Assembly (NCBI GenBank): GCA_018292915.2
Contig: JACVVK020000191.1
Span: 361,001 to 425,000, forward strand
From: Batillaria attramentaria
Lineage: Eukaryota; Mollusca; Gastropoda; Batillariidae
DNA length: 64,000 nucleotides
Direction of reading: 5' to 3'
Made by a program: the position numbers and the translations under genes. Under the pieces are notes generated by a model. The model ran no database searches. It was not told the DNA's origin and saw only the letters and a program-made list of their open reading frames with translations. Positions 47,801-59,636 of this stretch are shown here, piece after piece. The stretch's first letter is position 1. Each line of letters opens with the position of its first letter.

Positions 47801-50800
47801 TGGAAGAGCTGGAGCCTTCTGCGATTTCTTTGCCACTGCCAGTTCTGGATGTTGCTCTCTGGAAATGAAAAAGCCCATACTGTTACCCCAAGAACTGGTA
47901 CTGACACAATTTTTTTTTTAATTTAAAAAAGGTAAAAAAGTCTTCTGTTCTAATTCAACCTCAAAATGACATTTTCTGTTTCATCATTCATCCAATTATC
48001 AGGGCATTTAATTCACTTCTTCCTTGAACACTTTGCACTTTGATACGTGTACCGCATTTTCAACATGGTCATTGAACAGCAATGATTTGAAAGTGTGGTT
48101 GTAAGTACAGCCAGATTCCCATTTTTTGTTTATGCTACCATTCCACTCAGTACAAACGTACAAATGCAGGTCCACATTTTCAGCCAAATTTGCACCCAAG
48201 CATATTTCCCACAGAAAAGTATTCCCAGTTCTCAATTATTGCCTAATAGGGAATTATTAAGGACATTCTCTAAATGTATGAGACCTCACTCTGTGTAGGT
48301 TTGTGATCCAGACAAGTCAAAAGGTTTGCTAGTGTTCACACCAGGAATGCAAGAACAGCAAGTTATAATCACAAGTTAGCACAGTAAAAGACGTAACTGA
48401 CACTCACAAAAACCTTGCATTGGCCTCTTCAAATTCCTTCCTCTCTTTTTGGTAGCATGCAAGGTATTTATGCTGAAACACACATTGCTACTATAGTGCA
48501 TTACATAGCAGACAAACCAACAGTAAAACAATGGTATGGTAATAAACATATTTATCATACATAGTGGCCTTTCTTTCTTTGATCTCTCCTGTGGAGTAAG
48601 TGTCCGTTTTGTACTAGCACTGGATAAATCATGTGACAGAGAGCATGATATCACATGACAGTAAGGCATGGTTCCCTGCCAGACGGTTCTTTCTTTCAGA
48701 CAGAAACAACAGAGACACAACCGTTTTGGCAGAGAACCATCGATGAATAAGTATTACTCGCTCCCTGTGTCAACGCGATCGACGGCGGAACATTTTGATT
48801 CTGCATATCGGTGTTTCCAACTTCATAAACTCATTGTTGAAGTACAAAATGACAGTAGCCTGTACATAACAAGCACTACTTCCTACTCAAATTCTGGAGA
48901 GTTCTAATGAACACTTACTAAAAACCGTTCTCAAAAAGTTCAATCGAAGCTGACGCCTGACTGTATGCTTTTCACTGACTTGACTGTGGCAAATGGGATG
49001 CAAATACCACTGCTCAGGTTCAAGACTACAGCAGACTTTACCTAACAAGCCGTGCATACTCAAAGGCAGTTTCAACAAAAAACCTGTGACATAAAGCGCC
49101 TAGAGCTTAGATAAGGTTAGACGCTATATAAATATTCTATTATTATTATTATTATTATTAAGGCTGTGTGAAAGCCGAGTCACTGCAGTGGTCTGCTAAC
49201 AGTGAATTGAAACGGATTCCTTGTCTACATCTCCGAATCAACAGAAGTTGAATCATTTTAATCATGCAGGCAGTTATATAAATAAAATGTAGCTGTTGGT
49301 GGAGGGACACTTTTAATCAGTGTACATGTACTAAAAATATCAAAATAAACACTCACAAAGTTTCATATCCCGCAGTATCAAGATAGAAAGAAACACTCCG
49401 GCTCAAACCGTGATCATGCTCGCAGCACATGGACAGACTGAGCTGTGCTTGATCGGTTTCAAATTCACCTCGCAAACTTACATTTCCTTCAAAGTGTTAG
49501 CACGTTTGTTTGTGTCTTCAGTCAAAGTTTAGAACTTGGGTTTTTGTTTGGATTTGAGTTCATATGTAAAGTGACACCATCTTGCTAGCATAAAAAACAT
49601 TTTATTCTGTCACGTAATGATCTCCTGATGTACAGACCCGTTTGTCTGCTACGTGCAGCCGGCTTTCGGCTGCCAGTTTTTAGTAGGACAACCATTCAAA
49701 ATATACTATGAACTGGCCAAAAAACAAAAGGATGATAAAGCATTTACACCCCATCAAGCTGTTGTTTATCGACTCATATTTTGATCCAAGATGCAATCAC
49801 CCCAGCTCAGAACTGATTTGCGTCTTGGATCAAAATACTCGTCGGTAATCAACAGCATGATGAGGAATAACAGCTTAACAATAATAATATATATATATGG
49901 AACATTCACATATCAGTTCATCTGCCAGCAAGGCATTATTTCTGTCTTTACAGTCTTTCTTACTTCCCCTACTTTCAAACTGACCTGAAGGAGCGTATGT
50001 TTTTGGCTTCAGTGACGCCTTTGTTCCTATTCTATATATATATATACACACACACACCAATACAACACTACATGTATTCTGTGGATCCAAGTAAAGTTCA
50101 TACTTCGTAAGAAAAGCATACAAAAATAAAAACAAAAACAAAATCATACACCTGCAACCATACTTTGCAACTGCATAGAAAACTGACCATGCTACAAGAT
50201 GCGGCCAGCAAGACCTTTTGACACCATCTTGATGAGGTGAACATTCTAGACAGCGGACATCCCTGTTCATGAAGTAAATACTAAAGCACTGTTACTACAG
50301 CAGCTGGAAGCAGCAACTAAGAAACTGCAAGGGTGAATAGCAGTTTACACAGTCTCAAACACACACACACACTCTGGAAGCACACACCTGTTTGGCTGGT
50401 GAAAGAGAATGCCACCGTGCAGCCAAAAGCTGGACCAGGCCTTGATTAGATATGTCAGGGTTTTCTGCCTTCACTTTGTCCCGATGTTGAGTGATATAAC
50501 GAAAGAATGCTGTCATCGGTCGCAGCGGTTGGTCAGGATGCTGCATACAATACCACCCAAATGAGTTGTTGTATATACAATGCACATTTTCAGAAATCAA
50601 AATTATTACTTGGACTAAAATTGCTTTGAGCTTTTATGTTAGTCATCATGTAAGTTCAACAGCCCATAATGTATGCTGATACTGATAATGTTATCCCTGT
50701 CTCCAACACTAACACTTAACTAAAAGGCAATGTTAACTGTACAGTTGAGTCTTTTCCGCAGACCAAAACTCCTTAAAAACTGATATTTCTTATAGAAAAG

Positions 50801-53800
50801 AGTGTAAAAGGAATGGAGGAAACCCATCAAACATTCAATTTTTCAGAGATCAATGTTGACAGAAAGTGAAGAAACTTGGCCTGAAATTTAAGAACATGCC
50901 TTTGTAAATTTAGAGGGTAACCGCCATACATCAAAGTGTTACATTGCATACAGTGATACACACATAGAGATAAAGACAGTAAAACTGAAAACCCAGCAAA
51001 ATGACTCCAAATCTGACCCACCTTGACCTTTGCCTTGGCACGCCTTGGATACTTGTTAGGGTTCTCCACCATATCCTTTGCATCCTCAACAACTTCTGCA
51101 AGGGTTCTGTACTTCCTCACCTAAACTCAAAACAGTGGAGGCAACTGATGCACATGTAATTACAGCTGACAATGTCACTGAAAGGAAAAAGCACTGCTTT
51201 TGCACTGCCCTCTGCTGATCTGCTCAACTTCATAACGTCAGGACAATAAGTATAACTGTAGGTACATGTATAAACGCTGAGGAACGATTTACTATTTTCA
51301 CCTTCACATCTCAGATAATAAAATGTCATTTGCAGCAGGCCTGAAGTCTGCATACATGTACTACTACTACTAGATCTATATGAACATGTACTACTACTAC
51401 TAGATCTATATGAACAAGCTTCTTGATCAGCAAATGATTGGAAAATACAGACACACAGGCTTATCTCAAACATGCTTCAGTTGAACTTTGGATAAGCTGA
51501 AGCAAACATTTTTTTTTTTCTTCTTCTTTTTGGTTGGGCACATGGCTGCACAGCATCAAAATATACGAGTATACGACTGTACCAATATAGGCAAATTTAT
51601 CTACTCTTAACATATGGATGTATGTTTACACTGGTACCTGTAAAGACACAGACAAATGCATACCTATCTATATGCATACATATATATATATAGCACATAC
51701 GCATACACACACCTCTATACATTCACACACATACACAGACGTGCATACACATGTATACATTTTTTGAAGCAAATGAAGCAAACATTTTTGTATGACTAAA
51801 TTGTCCACATAAAACACACCAAACAAGTACAGTAGTCCTCGTTTAACGTCACTATCGTTTAAGGTCACAACTCTGATAAGAGCAATCAGGTTGTTGGTCT
51901 CGTCCAAAAGCCTTCTTTGTACCATTTCCTCGCTTAGCGTCACCTCGGATAAGGGAAAACCTCAGATTACGTCACCCCCGTTTTGGAGAAGACTACCGCT
52001 TAAGATGAAATCCCTTATCCATGTGATGAGAGTGGCTTCCCTTGGAAACAACACCCGGATTTGCAATGCGAGGTGAGGACGAAACAGACAAATTTTTATT
52101 TCATTTTTACTTCATGAGATGATACCCAAAGACTGAAAATGGAAACTGGAAGGGGGGAGGGGGGGGGGGGGGCTTGTTTTTGATGAACTGACGATAAAGA
52201 TAGTTTATCGCAAATGAGTACAAAAGATTTCTTATTTCGTTCGGTGTCCTTTTAGATCTAGAAATTGGTACAATCTTTGTGAAAGAGATAATGCAGGGAG
52301 CAATGTGGCGATATGGTGGTGGTGGTGATACATGTACTTATGTTGTTGGGGGGGGGGGGGAGGAGGAGCGAGAGACCTTGTTAATTTCTAGGCTTAGTCG
52401 GAAGGCAAGTTGAAGTAATTTTGCAGTTCACGAAACATCAGTGCAACCATCTCTCAACCATGTAACAGGGGCAAGGAAGATGTTTGGAGGGGGCTTGAGA
52501 TCAGCGACTGGGGGGGGGGGGGGGGGGGGGGGGGTTGGGTTGGGTTTCTGTACGGTTTTCTGCAAATAAACTCAGTAACTGTCTTCGGGCGTTCTTTTAT
52601 TTTGTCTTATATCCTATATGCGTTCGTTTGTGCCTGCGTGCGTGTGTGTGTGGAGAATTACATAATTTGGCGGAAAGTCTTTTGGTCTAAAATGTGAAAA
52701 AATGACATAATTGCCAAATATTGAGCTCCTCGGATAAGATCAATTTTTTTTTTACTGGTAGTTGATCTTATCACTATATATCAGAGGACTGTTTAGGGTG
52801 CCCCTTGGATAAGAAAAAAAAAAATTGTTGGTCCCGTGGGGGGTCACCTTAAGCGAGGAGTACTGTAATCCAAAACAGGTAAGTCAAACTTCAATTATCT
52901 CAACGAAATTTCCCACTTAAGCTTCAGATAAGTTGAAGCGCCACAAGCACTGGGAGAATTTTTCCCCTTCTGATGCGTAATCAGTTATCACCAAAATAAC
53001 TCACACGGAGATACTACATAACATTTTCTGTGTAGTTCTGGTCCAGCCACCTATGAGTACCAGTACTTGTAACCACCGATCTAATGACCCTAGTATTCTT
53101 GACACATTCAGTACAGCCACAGGTACAGGGCACTCCCCAGCATGTAGCCTTGGTAGTTCAGATGACGGACCGGTTAGTACATGTAATTCTTAATCAACCA
53201 CAGACCCAGTTGAGTTCATGTGCTACCGAGGCTACATTCTAGGGAGTGGGAGAGTGTTCACATTTTGCCTCTGTTTTGTACCCAGAAGTACAGATCTTTG
53301 CATTCAAGCGAGATGCATGTGCTGCCAACATGAGACGACTATCGCAGTCACGGAAAAGCCGCTTCAGCCTAGGAAACAAATGCAGACTTGCCAGGAGGAC
53401 TTGTCTAATGTAACATTTAACATTAGTTCACCTTTCATGTAAGTGAGGATTTTTTTCCCCAAAGTTCAAATCAATCAGGGTTAGAAATGATCCCGGATGA
53501 AAAAAGAGGAACATTTTGAGAGGAGTGGCGGCTAGATGTCTTTGAGCCCCCGTGTCATTGGGCCCCCGTGTCATTGGGCCCCCGTGTCATTGGGCCCCCG
53601 TCTCTTTGGCTCCCGTCTCTTTGGGCCCCCATTTTTCAGTTACTATGTAGACGTTTCTCAAGCTAAGAAACTTTTGTGACCCTGGCAGGTATGAAATGTG
53701 CAAGCTCCAGAAAAAAGTATTTCTGCAAAAAAGGTTTTTCCGCGAAAAAAGTAAAAGCATTTTTTTCGCAAAAAAGCATCTGTCAGTTTTTTCGCGAAAA

Positions 53801-54787
53801 AACAGGGCGGTGTTTTTAACACACAAAAAATAACGGCGTTTTTTCGCGAAAACCTAACTGAGTTGGCTAGTTTGGGGGTTTTTTTTGTTTTTTTTTGGTT
53901 TTGTTTTTTTCGCCAAAAAAACGGACACCAACTTCTGCAGAAAAAGTGCGACAGGTTTTTTTTTTTGTTTTGTTTTTTTCGCGGAAAGATTGAAGCGGTT
54001 TTGTCGCGAAAAAAACGTATTTTTCGCGAAAATTTTTGTCTGTTGCGACAAAATTTTGTCTGCTTTCGCCAATCATAGAACTGACCCACGTTTGAACTTC
54101 AGGCACGATCACGTGCAAAAGTCCGAATAAGTCAGTAAAACTATTCTTCGAGCGGCATAGGCTAGATCCCCGATCGCGCACGAGTACCGGCGCCCAGACT
54201 GCCTTCTTGATCGTGCCTGAAGTTCAAACGCGGGTCAGTTCGACTCCTGCTATTTTCTTCCTGTTTTGCATTAATAATGGACCATGCACTCAAAATTCAT
54301 CCTTCTGGAGCTTGCACATTTCATACCTGCCAGGTTCACAAAAGTTTCTTAGCTTGAAAAACGTCTACATGGTAACTGAAAATGGGGGCCCAAAGAGACG
54401 GGGGCCCAAAGAGACGGGGGCCCAATGAGACGGGGGCCCAATGACACGGGGGCCCAATGACACGGGGGCCCAATGACATGGGGGTTCAAAGACATCATCC
54501 CGTTTTCTTACTAGTGTGGGGGCCCAATGACACGGGGGCCCAATGACACGGGGGCTCAAAGACAAAACCCCGGAGTGGCGAAGCCACGACTGCGTAGCGC
54601 CGAAGGCGCCCTACCTAGGGGGGTCCGGGGGCATGCTCCCCCGGGAAAATTTTTAAAATCTGTGCAATCTGGTGCATTCTGACTGCAAAATTGCGCACAA
54701 TCTGGGATGAAAAAATTCAGAAAAGATATGCTTTTTGTTGGCTCACTTGTGTAACAAAGTGAGTCTATGTAATAACCCTCCGTCGTC

Positions 54788-54818
<31 letters not shown>

Positions 54819-56643
54819 CTGTCTGTCTGTCTGTGTGTGTGTGTGTCCGCAGTAAACCTTAACATTGGCATTTTCTCAGAATCTACAAATAGCAGAGGCA
54901 CCAAACTTGGCACGCTGATAGACAGCCATAAGACCTTTAAAATCATACCATATTGATTGACCTTGACCCAAGGTCAAGGCCACTAAAGCTGTCTGTTTGG
55001 AAATATTACATTGGCAATTTCTCAGAATCTAGGAAAGCCAGAGACATCAAACTTTGCATGGTGATAGACATTGACAACACCTTTACTGACATACCTGTAT
55101 TCAGTGACTTTGATCAAGGTCAAGGCCAAACAAGCTGTTTTGCGGAAAACCTTCCAAAACCTTAACATTGGCATTTTCTCAGAAACAATGAAAAGCAGAG
55201 GCACCAAACTTGGTTTGCTGATAGACAGCCATAAGACCTTTTAAAACATATCATATTGATTGACCGTGACCCAAGGTCAAGGTCACTAAAGCTGTCCGTT
55301 TGGAACTTTTGCATTGGCATTTTCTCAGAATCCAGAAAAGCAAGAGACATCAAACTTTGCATGATTATAGATATTGACAGCACCTTTACAGACATACCTG
55401 TATTCAGTGACTTTGAGTCAAGGTCAAGGCCATACAAGCTGTTTGCAGAAAAGCTTCCAAAACCTTAACATTGGCATTTTCTCAGAAACAATAAACAGCA
55501 GAAACACCAAACCTGGCTTGCTGATAGACAGCAGTAAGACCTCCCAATACATACCATTTTGAATGACCTTGACTGAAGGTCAAGGTCATTAAAGCTGTCT
55601 CATTGGAAATTTAAAATTGCCATTTTCTCAGAATCTAGGGGTATAAGAGGCATCAAACTTTGCATGGTGATAGACATTGACAAAACCTGTACTGGCATAC
55701 TTGTATTCAATATCCTTGAGTCAAGGTCAAGGCCATTCAAGACGTTTTGCGGAAACTTTAATGTTAGCATTTTCTTGGAAACAACAAACAGCAGAGGCAC
55801 CAAACAAAGCACAATGATAGACAGAAATGAGACCTATGCAGACATACCCTTTTGAATGACCTTGACTGAAGGTCAAGGTCATTACAGCTGTCTGTTGTGA
55901 AATTTTACATTACCATTTGCAAGGAAACTAGAAAACTAGAGCTATCAAACTTGGCGTAATGATAGTCATTGATAAGCTCTTACAGATCTCATTCGAATGA
56001 CCTTGACCCAAGGTCAAGGTCATACAAGCTGTCCTGGGAAAACTGTTATATTGCCATTATCCGTTTTCTTAGGAACTGTGAACACAAGAGACACATTACT
56101 TCAGGATAGATAGTGATAAGAACTTTACAGACATACTCTTTTGAATGACCTTGACCCATCTCACAAGTGAGCCAAGGAGGCTTTGCTCCTCTAGTTTTAT
56201 CATACCATCCAACAACTTTGTTTTTGTGGTCTTCATTCAATTTCACACAACCCTTGAAAGAGCATGTTCCCCACAATGACAATGCTTGAGGTCACTCATG
56301 CATCATTCAGACTACTCTCAGCTTCTCATAAGCCATGACACTGATTTACATCTCTGAAACAGATTTTTGTTCTACAGTAGAGCCTCACTTGTCAACTGAG
56401 TTGGTCGCCCGTCACAGACACTCACGGTGGTGTCCGGACCATTCCCCGGGAGCGCATGCCAACCGTAGAGATCATGGCATAATTGTGCGACTTTACCTAA
56501 ATTTGCGCAACGGATAACATGTCCAAAAGACGTACACTGACATCCCGGCGTTGCCGGTTTGCTGTCAAATCACCGAGTTTAGTCCGGTTGAATTCCCAGC
56601 GGCATCACAGTCTCTCCCTTTCTCTCACCGTCACCGTCACGGT

Positions 56644-56675
<32 letters not shown>

Positions 56676-59470
56676 TCCAAACGACGTACACAGACATCCC
56701 GGCGCTGCCGATTTGCTAAGTGTCAAATCACTGGGTTTAGTCCGGCTGAATTCGCAGATTCCGTTTTCTTTATTGTCAACCACGAAAACAAGGGGGATTC
56801 AGTCTAACCACACCATACCTATCAAATATCCGCCTTAATTCCCTCACACACACTGGCACACAAAGAAACGTTCACACGCACCGACATAGGCGTGATAGCA
56901 AATATCTTGGATATTTCTGTTTCCAAGGTCTTTGGTGATAGGGTGTCTTGTGAAAAAACTTGAATGGTCAGTGAGTTGACAGGTGTAAAGGCTCGGACGT
57001 CGGAACTGGCGGACGAGGTGATAAGCCACCCGCATAGCGGCAGTGGTGTTTCGGAGGCGATGGTCCGCGGTCACGCGTGCACAGTAGGGGGTGGGCCACA
57101 CAAATTCGCTGTCGGTATTGCCAGCACCGTACCGAGTGGGGATTCGCGGAAAGCGTACTACTGGGAATTTTTTTTCCGAATTTTTTTTTTCGGCGGAACC
57201 GAACTTCGTTTAGGCGGAAACGGATTTCTAAAAAGCGGAAATCCGCCGAACGGCGGAGAATTTCAACCCCTGAAATTCAATGCGAGTTTCAAAGAAAAAA
57301 ACAATTGATTCAGACACAAGTATCAATTCTGACAGCTAATTACCACACATATTCAAGTTTATCATGGTTGAAGGCAAATTGTGTCTTCAGTTTTTCATGT
57401 TTTTTTCCCCCAATCACATTATAATACGTGAAAGAAAAACAATAAAAAGGTTATGAGTATATAGTCCAAAAGTAAAAGTTGTTTTGTGTTCAGACACTGA
57501 ACACTATTTTAGCCAATATAAAAATTTATACATTGTATATATTGAATATCTGCGTACGCCACTTTAAAAATATTTTAAAGGTTCTCAAACTGTAAATCCA
57601 AGAAATTCATGTTTCAACTGTTAAGTAAATTTGACTTAAGCCTGTTTGACTGTACTTCATGCTGCCCAGGACCTAATGGCTGTTGACACATCATACATGT
57701 ATTTAAAGCTAATGTTCCATCATTAAAGTAACTGTATGATTGAGAGTTGAATGGAGGGGCTAAATGCCACTTATAAAGGCTGGTTGCTGAAAGAGGTGAT
57801 TCTCGATTTGGGTATGGAAACCGTTTTCTTAGCTTTGTGGCATCTAGTAGTAGTACAGTACATGTATTACTATTAGAGAAATACTGAGCTCTTCCTTTGA
57901 ACGTGCGATGCTTTTCTTGTACAATTACTAGATTGCAAACTTTAAAAAATAGACCAGCACAGTCAGCCACTTTACACCAGCCTTGGTTGGGGCACTGTGA
58001 TGCGATATCACACTGGTTTGTTGTGTTAGTCTTGACTAGTCTGCAACTGTTTTGAAGCAAGGAGTTAAGAACATTTGATGAGAAGTTTTCCACAACACTT
58101 GTATGCCATTGCCAGACAAATCCATAGAGGCTTTAAGTGAGTTAAACACAGACCATACAACTGGTATGTATCAGGTACACATACACTATTTCTTTGAAAC
58201 CGTGACATGGTTGCAACTTTAGTGAAAGTAACGATCGTTTTGCAGAGGCACCCTTGTTGTCTGTAACAGGTAAACAGCCCATTATGGTATCAACTTCCTT
58301 GATGGCTTCACATACTTATCATTACCACAGAAGATAATAATAATAATAATAATAATGAGTATTATATAGGCGCTTTACCCAATTTCATGAATCGGCTCAA
58401 AGCGCTGCGAACTGAACCCAACACGCACGCTCACGTGAATCACACACATTCTCTCATACACCGGACATAAACACATTACAATCACGTGGTGCGAAGGGTC
58501 GGCTCAGCTATTTTAAAGATAAGATACATGTATTAGAGAAGCAAGTCGGTGCTCTTACATCACAACTGAGCTGCATGCTATTTGCATAAAAATAGTTTTG
58601 TTCTGAACAAAACCAAACTATTTAAACAAAAGGAGCAGTCACTTGTAGGACAACACTGACAGTTTACCTTTCCAAGCATCATTCCCCACATCTCCTGGCA
58701 CTCGGATATACTGTGATCACCAATATTGATATCTTCCCATTTCAGTTTGTTCCTGCGTGTTTGATAGGACACCGAGTCATCCTCTGGACACTGTGCAAGA
58801 ATTTCCTGCAAAAGCTGCAGTTTCTCAGCCTCACTCCAATCAGGTGGTTCTGCAACAAAGGCACACATAGAAAGCTAGAACGCACACCTACAGACACTGA
58901 GTGACTGACCGTTTTCTTTTCTTTCTTGTTTGTGAACATGATACAGTTTAAACCACCAGAGATATTGTGTGAGCAGATCAAACATCAAAGGAAATTTACA
59001 AACCACTTTGTGTTTACACTTTGAGTAATGGGGTGGGGTGAGAATCAGTGGGTGGGTGTGTTTTGTTGTTTTTTGTGCGGTTTTTGTTTTGTTGTTGTTT
59101 TAAAAAAAGGGGAGGGGGTATATGTATATATATAGAGAGAGAGACAAAGTGCCTAGAAGTACAACTATTTGAGTGCACCGAAGCTGAAATGCCAAAGTAT
59201 GTGCAAATCTGTATCCCGTCCACCCATGTTATCTAACGACGTAAGTATGCGCAATGTCGAGCTTACAAACTGCAAACAAGTTTATTTTCAATCATAAATC
59301 ACGCTGGAACTGTTACTGATCCGAACGGCGGTGGCTACCATTAAGCGCACGCGGTGCAGATCAAGTGATATTTGAAACCAAGCTTGTTCCTGAAATGTTG
59401 ATCATGTTGGCTAGAGATTATACGTACCACTGTCGCTTTCAGTGAACTTCCTTTTCAAACCTGAGCTCAT
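44844..59470 (-). CDS. UBTF: UBF-like nucleolar HMG-box transcription factor
   Basis: UBF bends rDNA promoters and supports RNA polymerase I transcription. Eleven coding exons in phase: 59470-59428, 58849-58668, 51120-51022, 50540-50388, 48472-48408, 47858-47741, 46918-46808, 46458-46355, 45808-45770, 45457-45277, 44936-44844; 395 residues. After a short MSSGLKRKFTESDS start comes a UBF-type N-terminal region (WSEAEKLQLLQEILAQC, KLKWEDINIG, VRKYRTLAEVVEDAKDMVEN). HMG box 1 is near residues 114-180 (PLRPMTAFFRYITQHRDKV), box 2 near 196-265 (LPSPLRMYLKAKLPG), box 3 near 302-365 (PEKPPHSAFSMFVKKK). The tail is LQPKKRRKVDTGNG, a likely nuclear signal. Vertebrate UBF is about 764 residues with six boxes and a long acidic tail; both the extra boxes and that tail are absent. 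A UBF paralogue is the alternative. Confidence 0.88.
49080..49165 (+). mobile_element. SINE 3' tail fragment
   Basis: AAAGCGCCTAGAGCTTAG, GACGCTATATAAATATTC and (TTA)n are the usual 3' end of SINEs in this genome. No head is visible. Confidence 0.55.
51830..52865. mobile_element. Tigger/pogo-like non-autonomous element
   Basis: Ends CAGTAGTCCTCGTTTAACG (left) and, in reverse, CAGTACTCCTCGCTTAAGG (right), flanked by TA on both sides (51828-51829 and 52866-52867). CAGT starts, TA duplications and CTCG(T/C)TTAA ends are typical of pogo/Tigger families of the Tc1/mariner superfamily. There is no transposase ORF in its 1036 bp. Three G runs lie inside, near 52156, 52350 and 52512. Confidence 0.85.
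53537..54564. mobile_element. Foldback element with tandem-repeat arms
   Basis: The left end TGTCTTTGAGCCCCCGTGTC and its inverse at the right end bound 1028 bp. Each arm is a tandem array of a ~16-bp unit GGGCCCCCGTGTCATT (with variant CTCTTT), then a shared stretch carrying TTCAGTTACTATGTAGACGT and GCAGGTATGAAATGTGCAAG. The loop (about 53720-54290) is the TTCGCGAAA-rich repeat. Reading frames through the arms simply encode the repeat. No clear target duplication is visible. Confidence 0.75.
54740..56194 (+). mobile_element. HINE-like element, copy 4
   Basis: Start T|GGCTCACTTGTGTAACAAAG and end CTCACAAGTGAGCC, with matching changes in both inverted ends. The hairpin has become AGGAG-GCTTTG-CTCCT, followed by CTAG|T. 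Its internal ~145-bp repeats with TCAAGGTCA number more than in copy 3, so the copy is longer. Confidence 0.8.
56520..56760 (+). repeat. Two diverged tandem units around a (CA)n
   Basis: Units near 56520-56596 and 56674-56756 share ACATCCCGGCG, TTGCCGGTTTGCT or a variant, and GTTTAGTCCGG. They are separated by a CACCGTCACCGTCACGGTCA stretch and (CA)n. Confidence 0.6.
57614..58093 (-). CDS. Unassigned 159-residue ORF in UBF intron 2
   Basis: An ATG-to-stop frame on the UBF strand, with a run of cysteines (CDIASQCPNQGWCKVADC near residue 29) and CMMCQQPLG near the C terminus. Composition looks protein-like, but I recognise no family. The frame also stays open a short way upstream of the ATG. 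It could be an exon of a nested gene, a transposon remnant or chance. Confidence 0.25.
   Translation of the reverse strand: MENFSSNVLNSLLQNSCRLVKTNTTNQCDIASQCPNQGWCKVADCAGLFFKVCNLVIVQEKHRTFKGRAQYFSNSNTCTVLLLDATKLRKRFPYPNRESPLSATSLYKWHLAPPFNSQSYSYFNDGTLALNTCMMCQQPLGPGQHEVQSNRLKSNLLNS
58334..58523 (-). mobile_element. SINE-A, 5'-truncated copy, reverse
   Basis: The reverse complement reads AGCTGAGCCGACCCTTCGCA, GTGATTCACGTGAGCGTGCG, CAGCGCTTTGAGCCGATTCA and a (TTA)n tail, matching 9776-10169. It lies near the end of UBF intron 2. Confidence 0.8.
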
Positions 59471-59636
59471 TATAAATGCTAGGTGTTGACAAAATCTATT
59501 CCAAAACGAGTTGTTTTGCTCGGCCACGCGGTCAACCTGAACCGGAAACTTGTACAGATAACCTTGACCTTCACCGTGACAGCGAGATGATGTAAGTTTG
59601 CGGCGGAGAATCATTCCCAGGGAGGATCGCTAGCAG

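Larger units (their letters stand above)
51121..58667 (-). other. UBF intron 2, repeat-rich
   Basis: This 7.5-kb intron separates the UBF N-terminal exons. It contains a duplicated 30-bp CTACTACTACTAGATCTATA unit at 51358-51417, a pogo/Tigger-like element, poly-G tracts, a foldback element, HINE-like copy 4, diverged tandem blocks at 56520-56760, an unassigned ORF and a SINE. Confidence 0.8.

Noticed and set aside
54365..54565. Repetitive Pro/His/Trp ORF
   Set aside because: It encodes only the tandem 16-bp units of the foldback arm.
54570..54660. Element related to the GC-rich block at 12240-12335
   Set aside because: Both have GGGG-rich stretches ending in CTCCCCGG or CTCCCCCGG, but the similarity is too short and compositional to call a family by eye.
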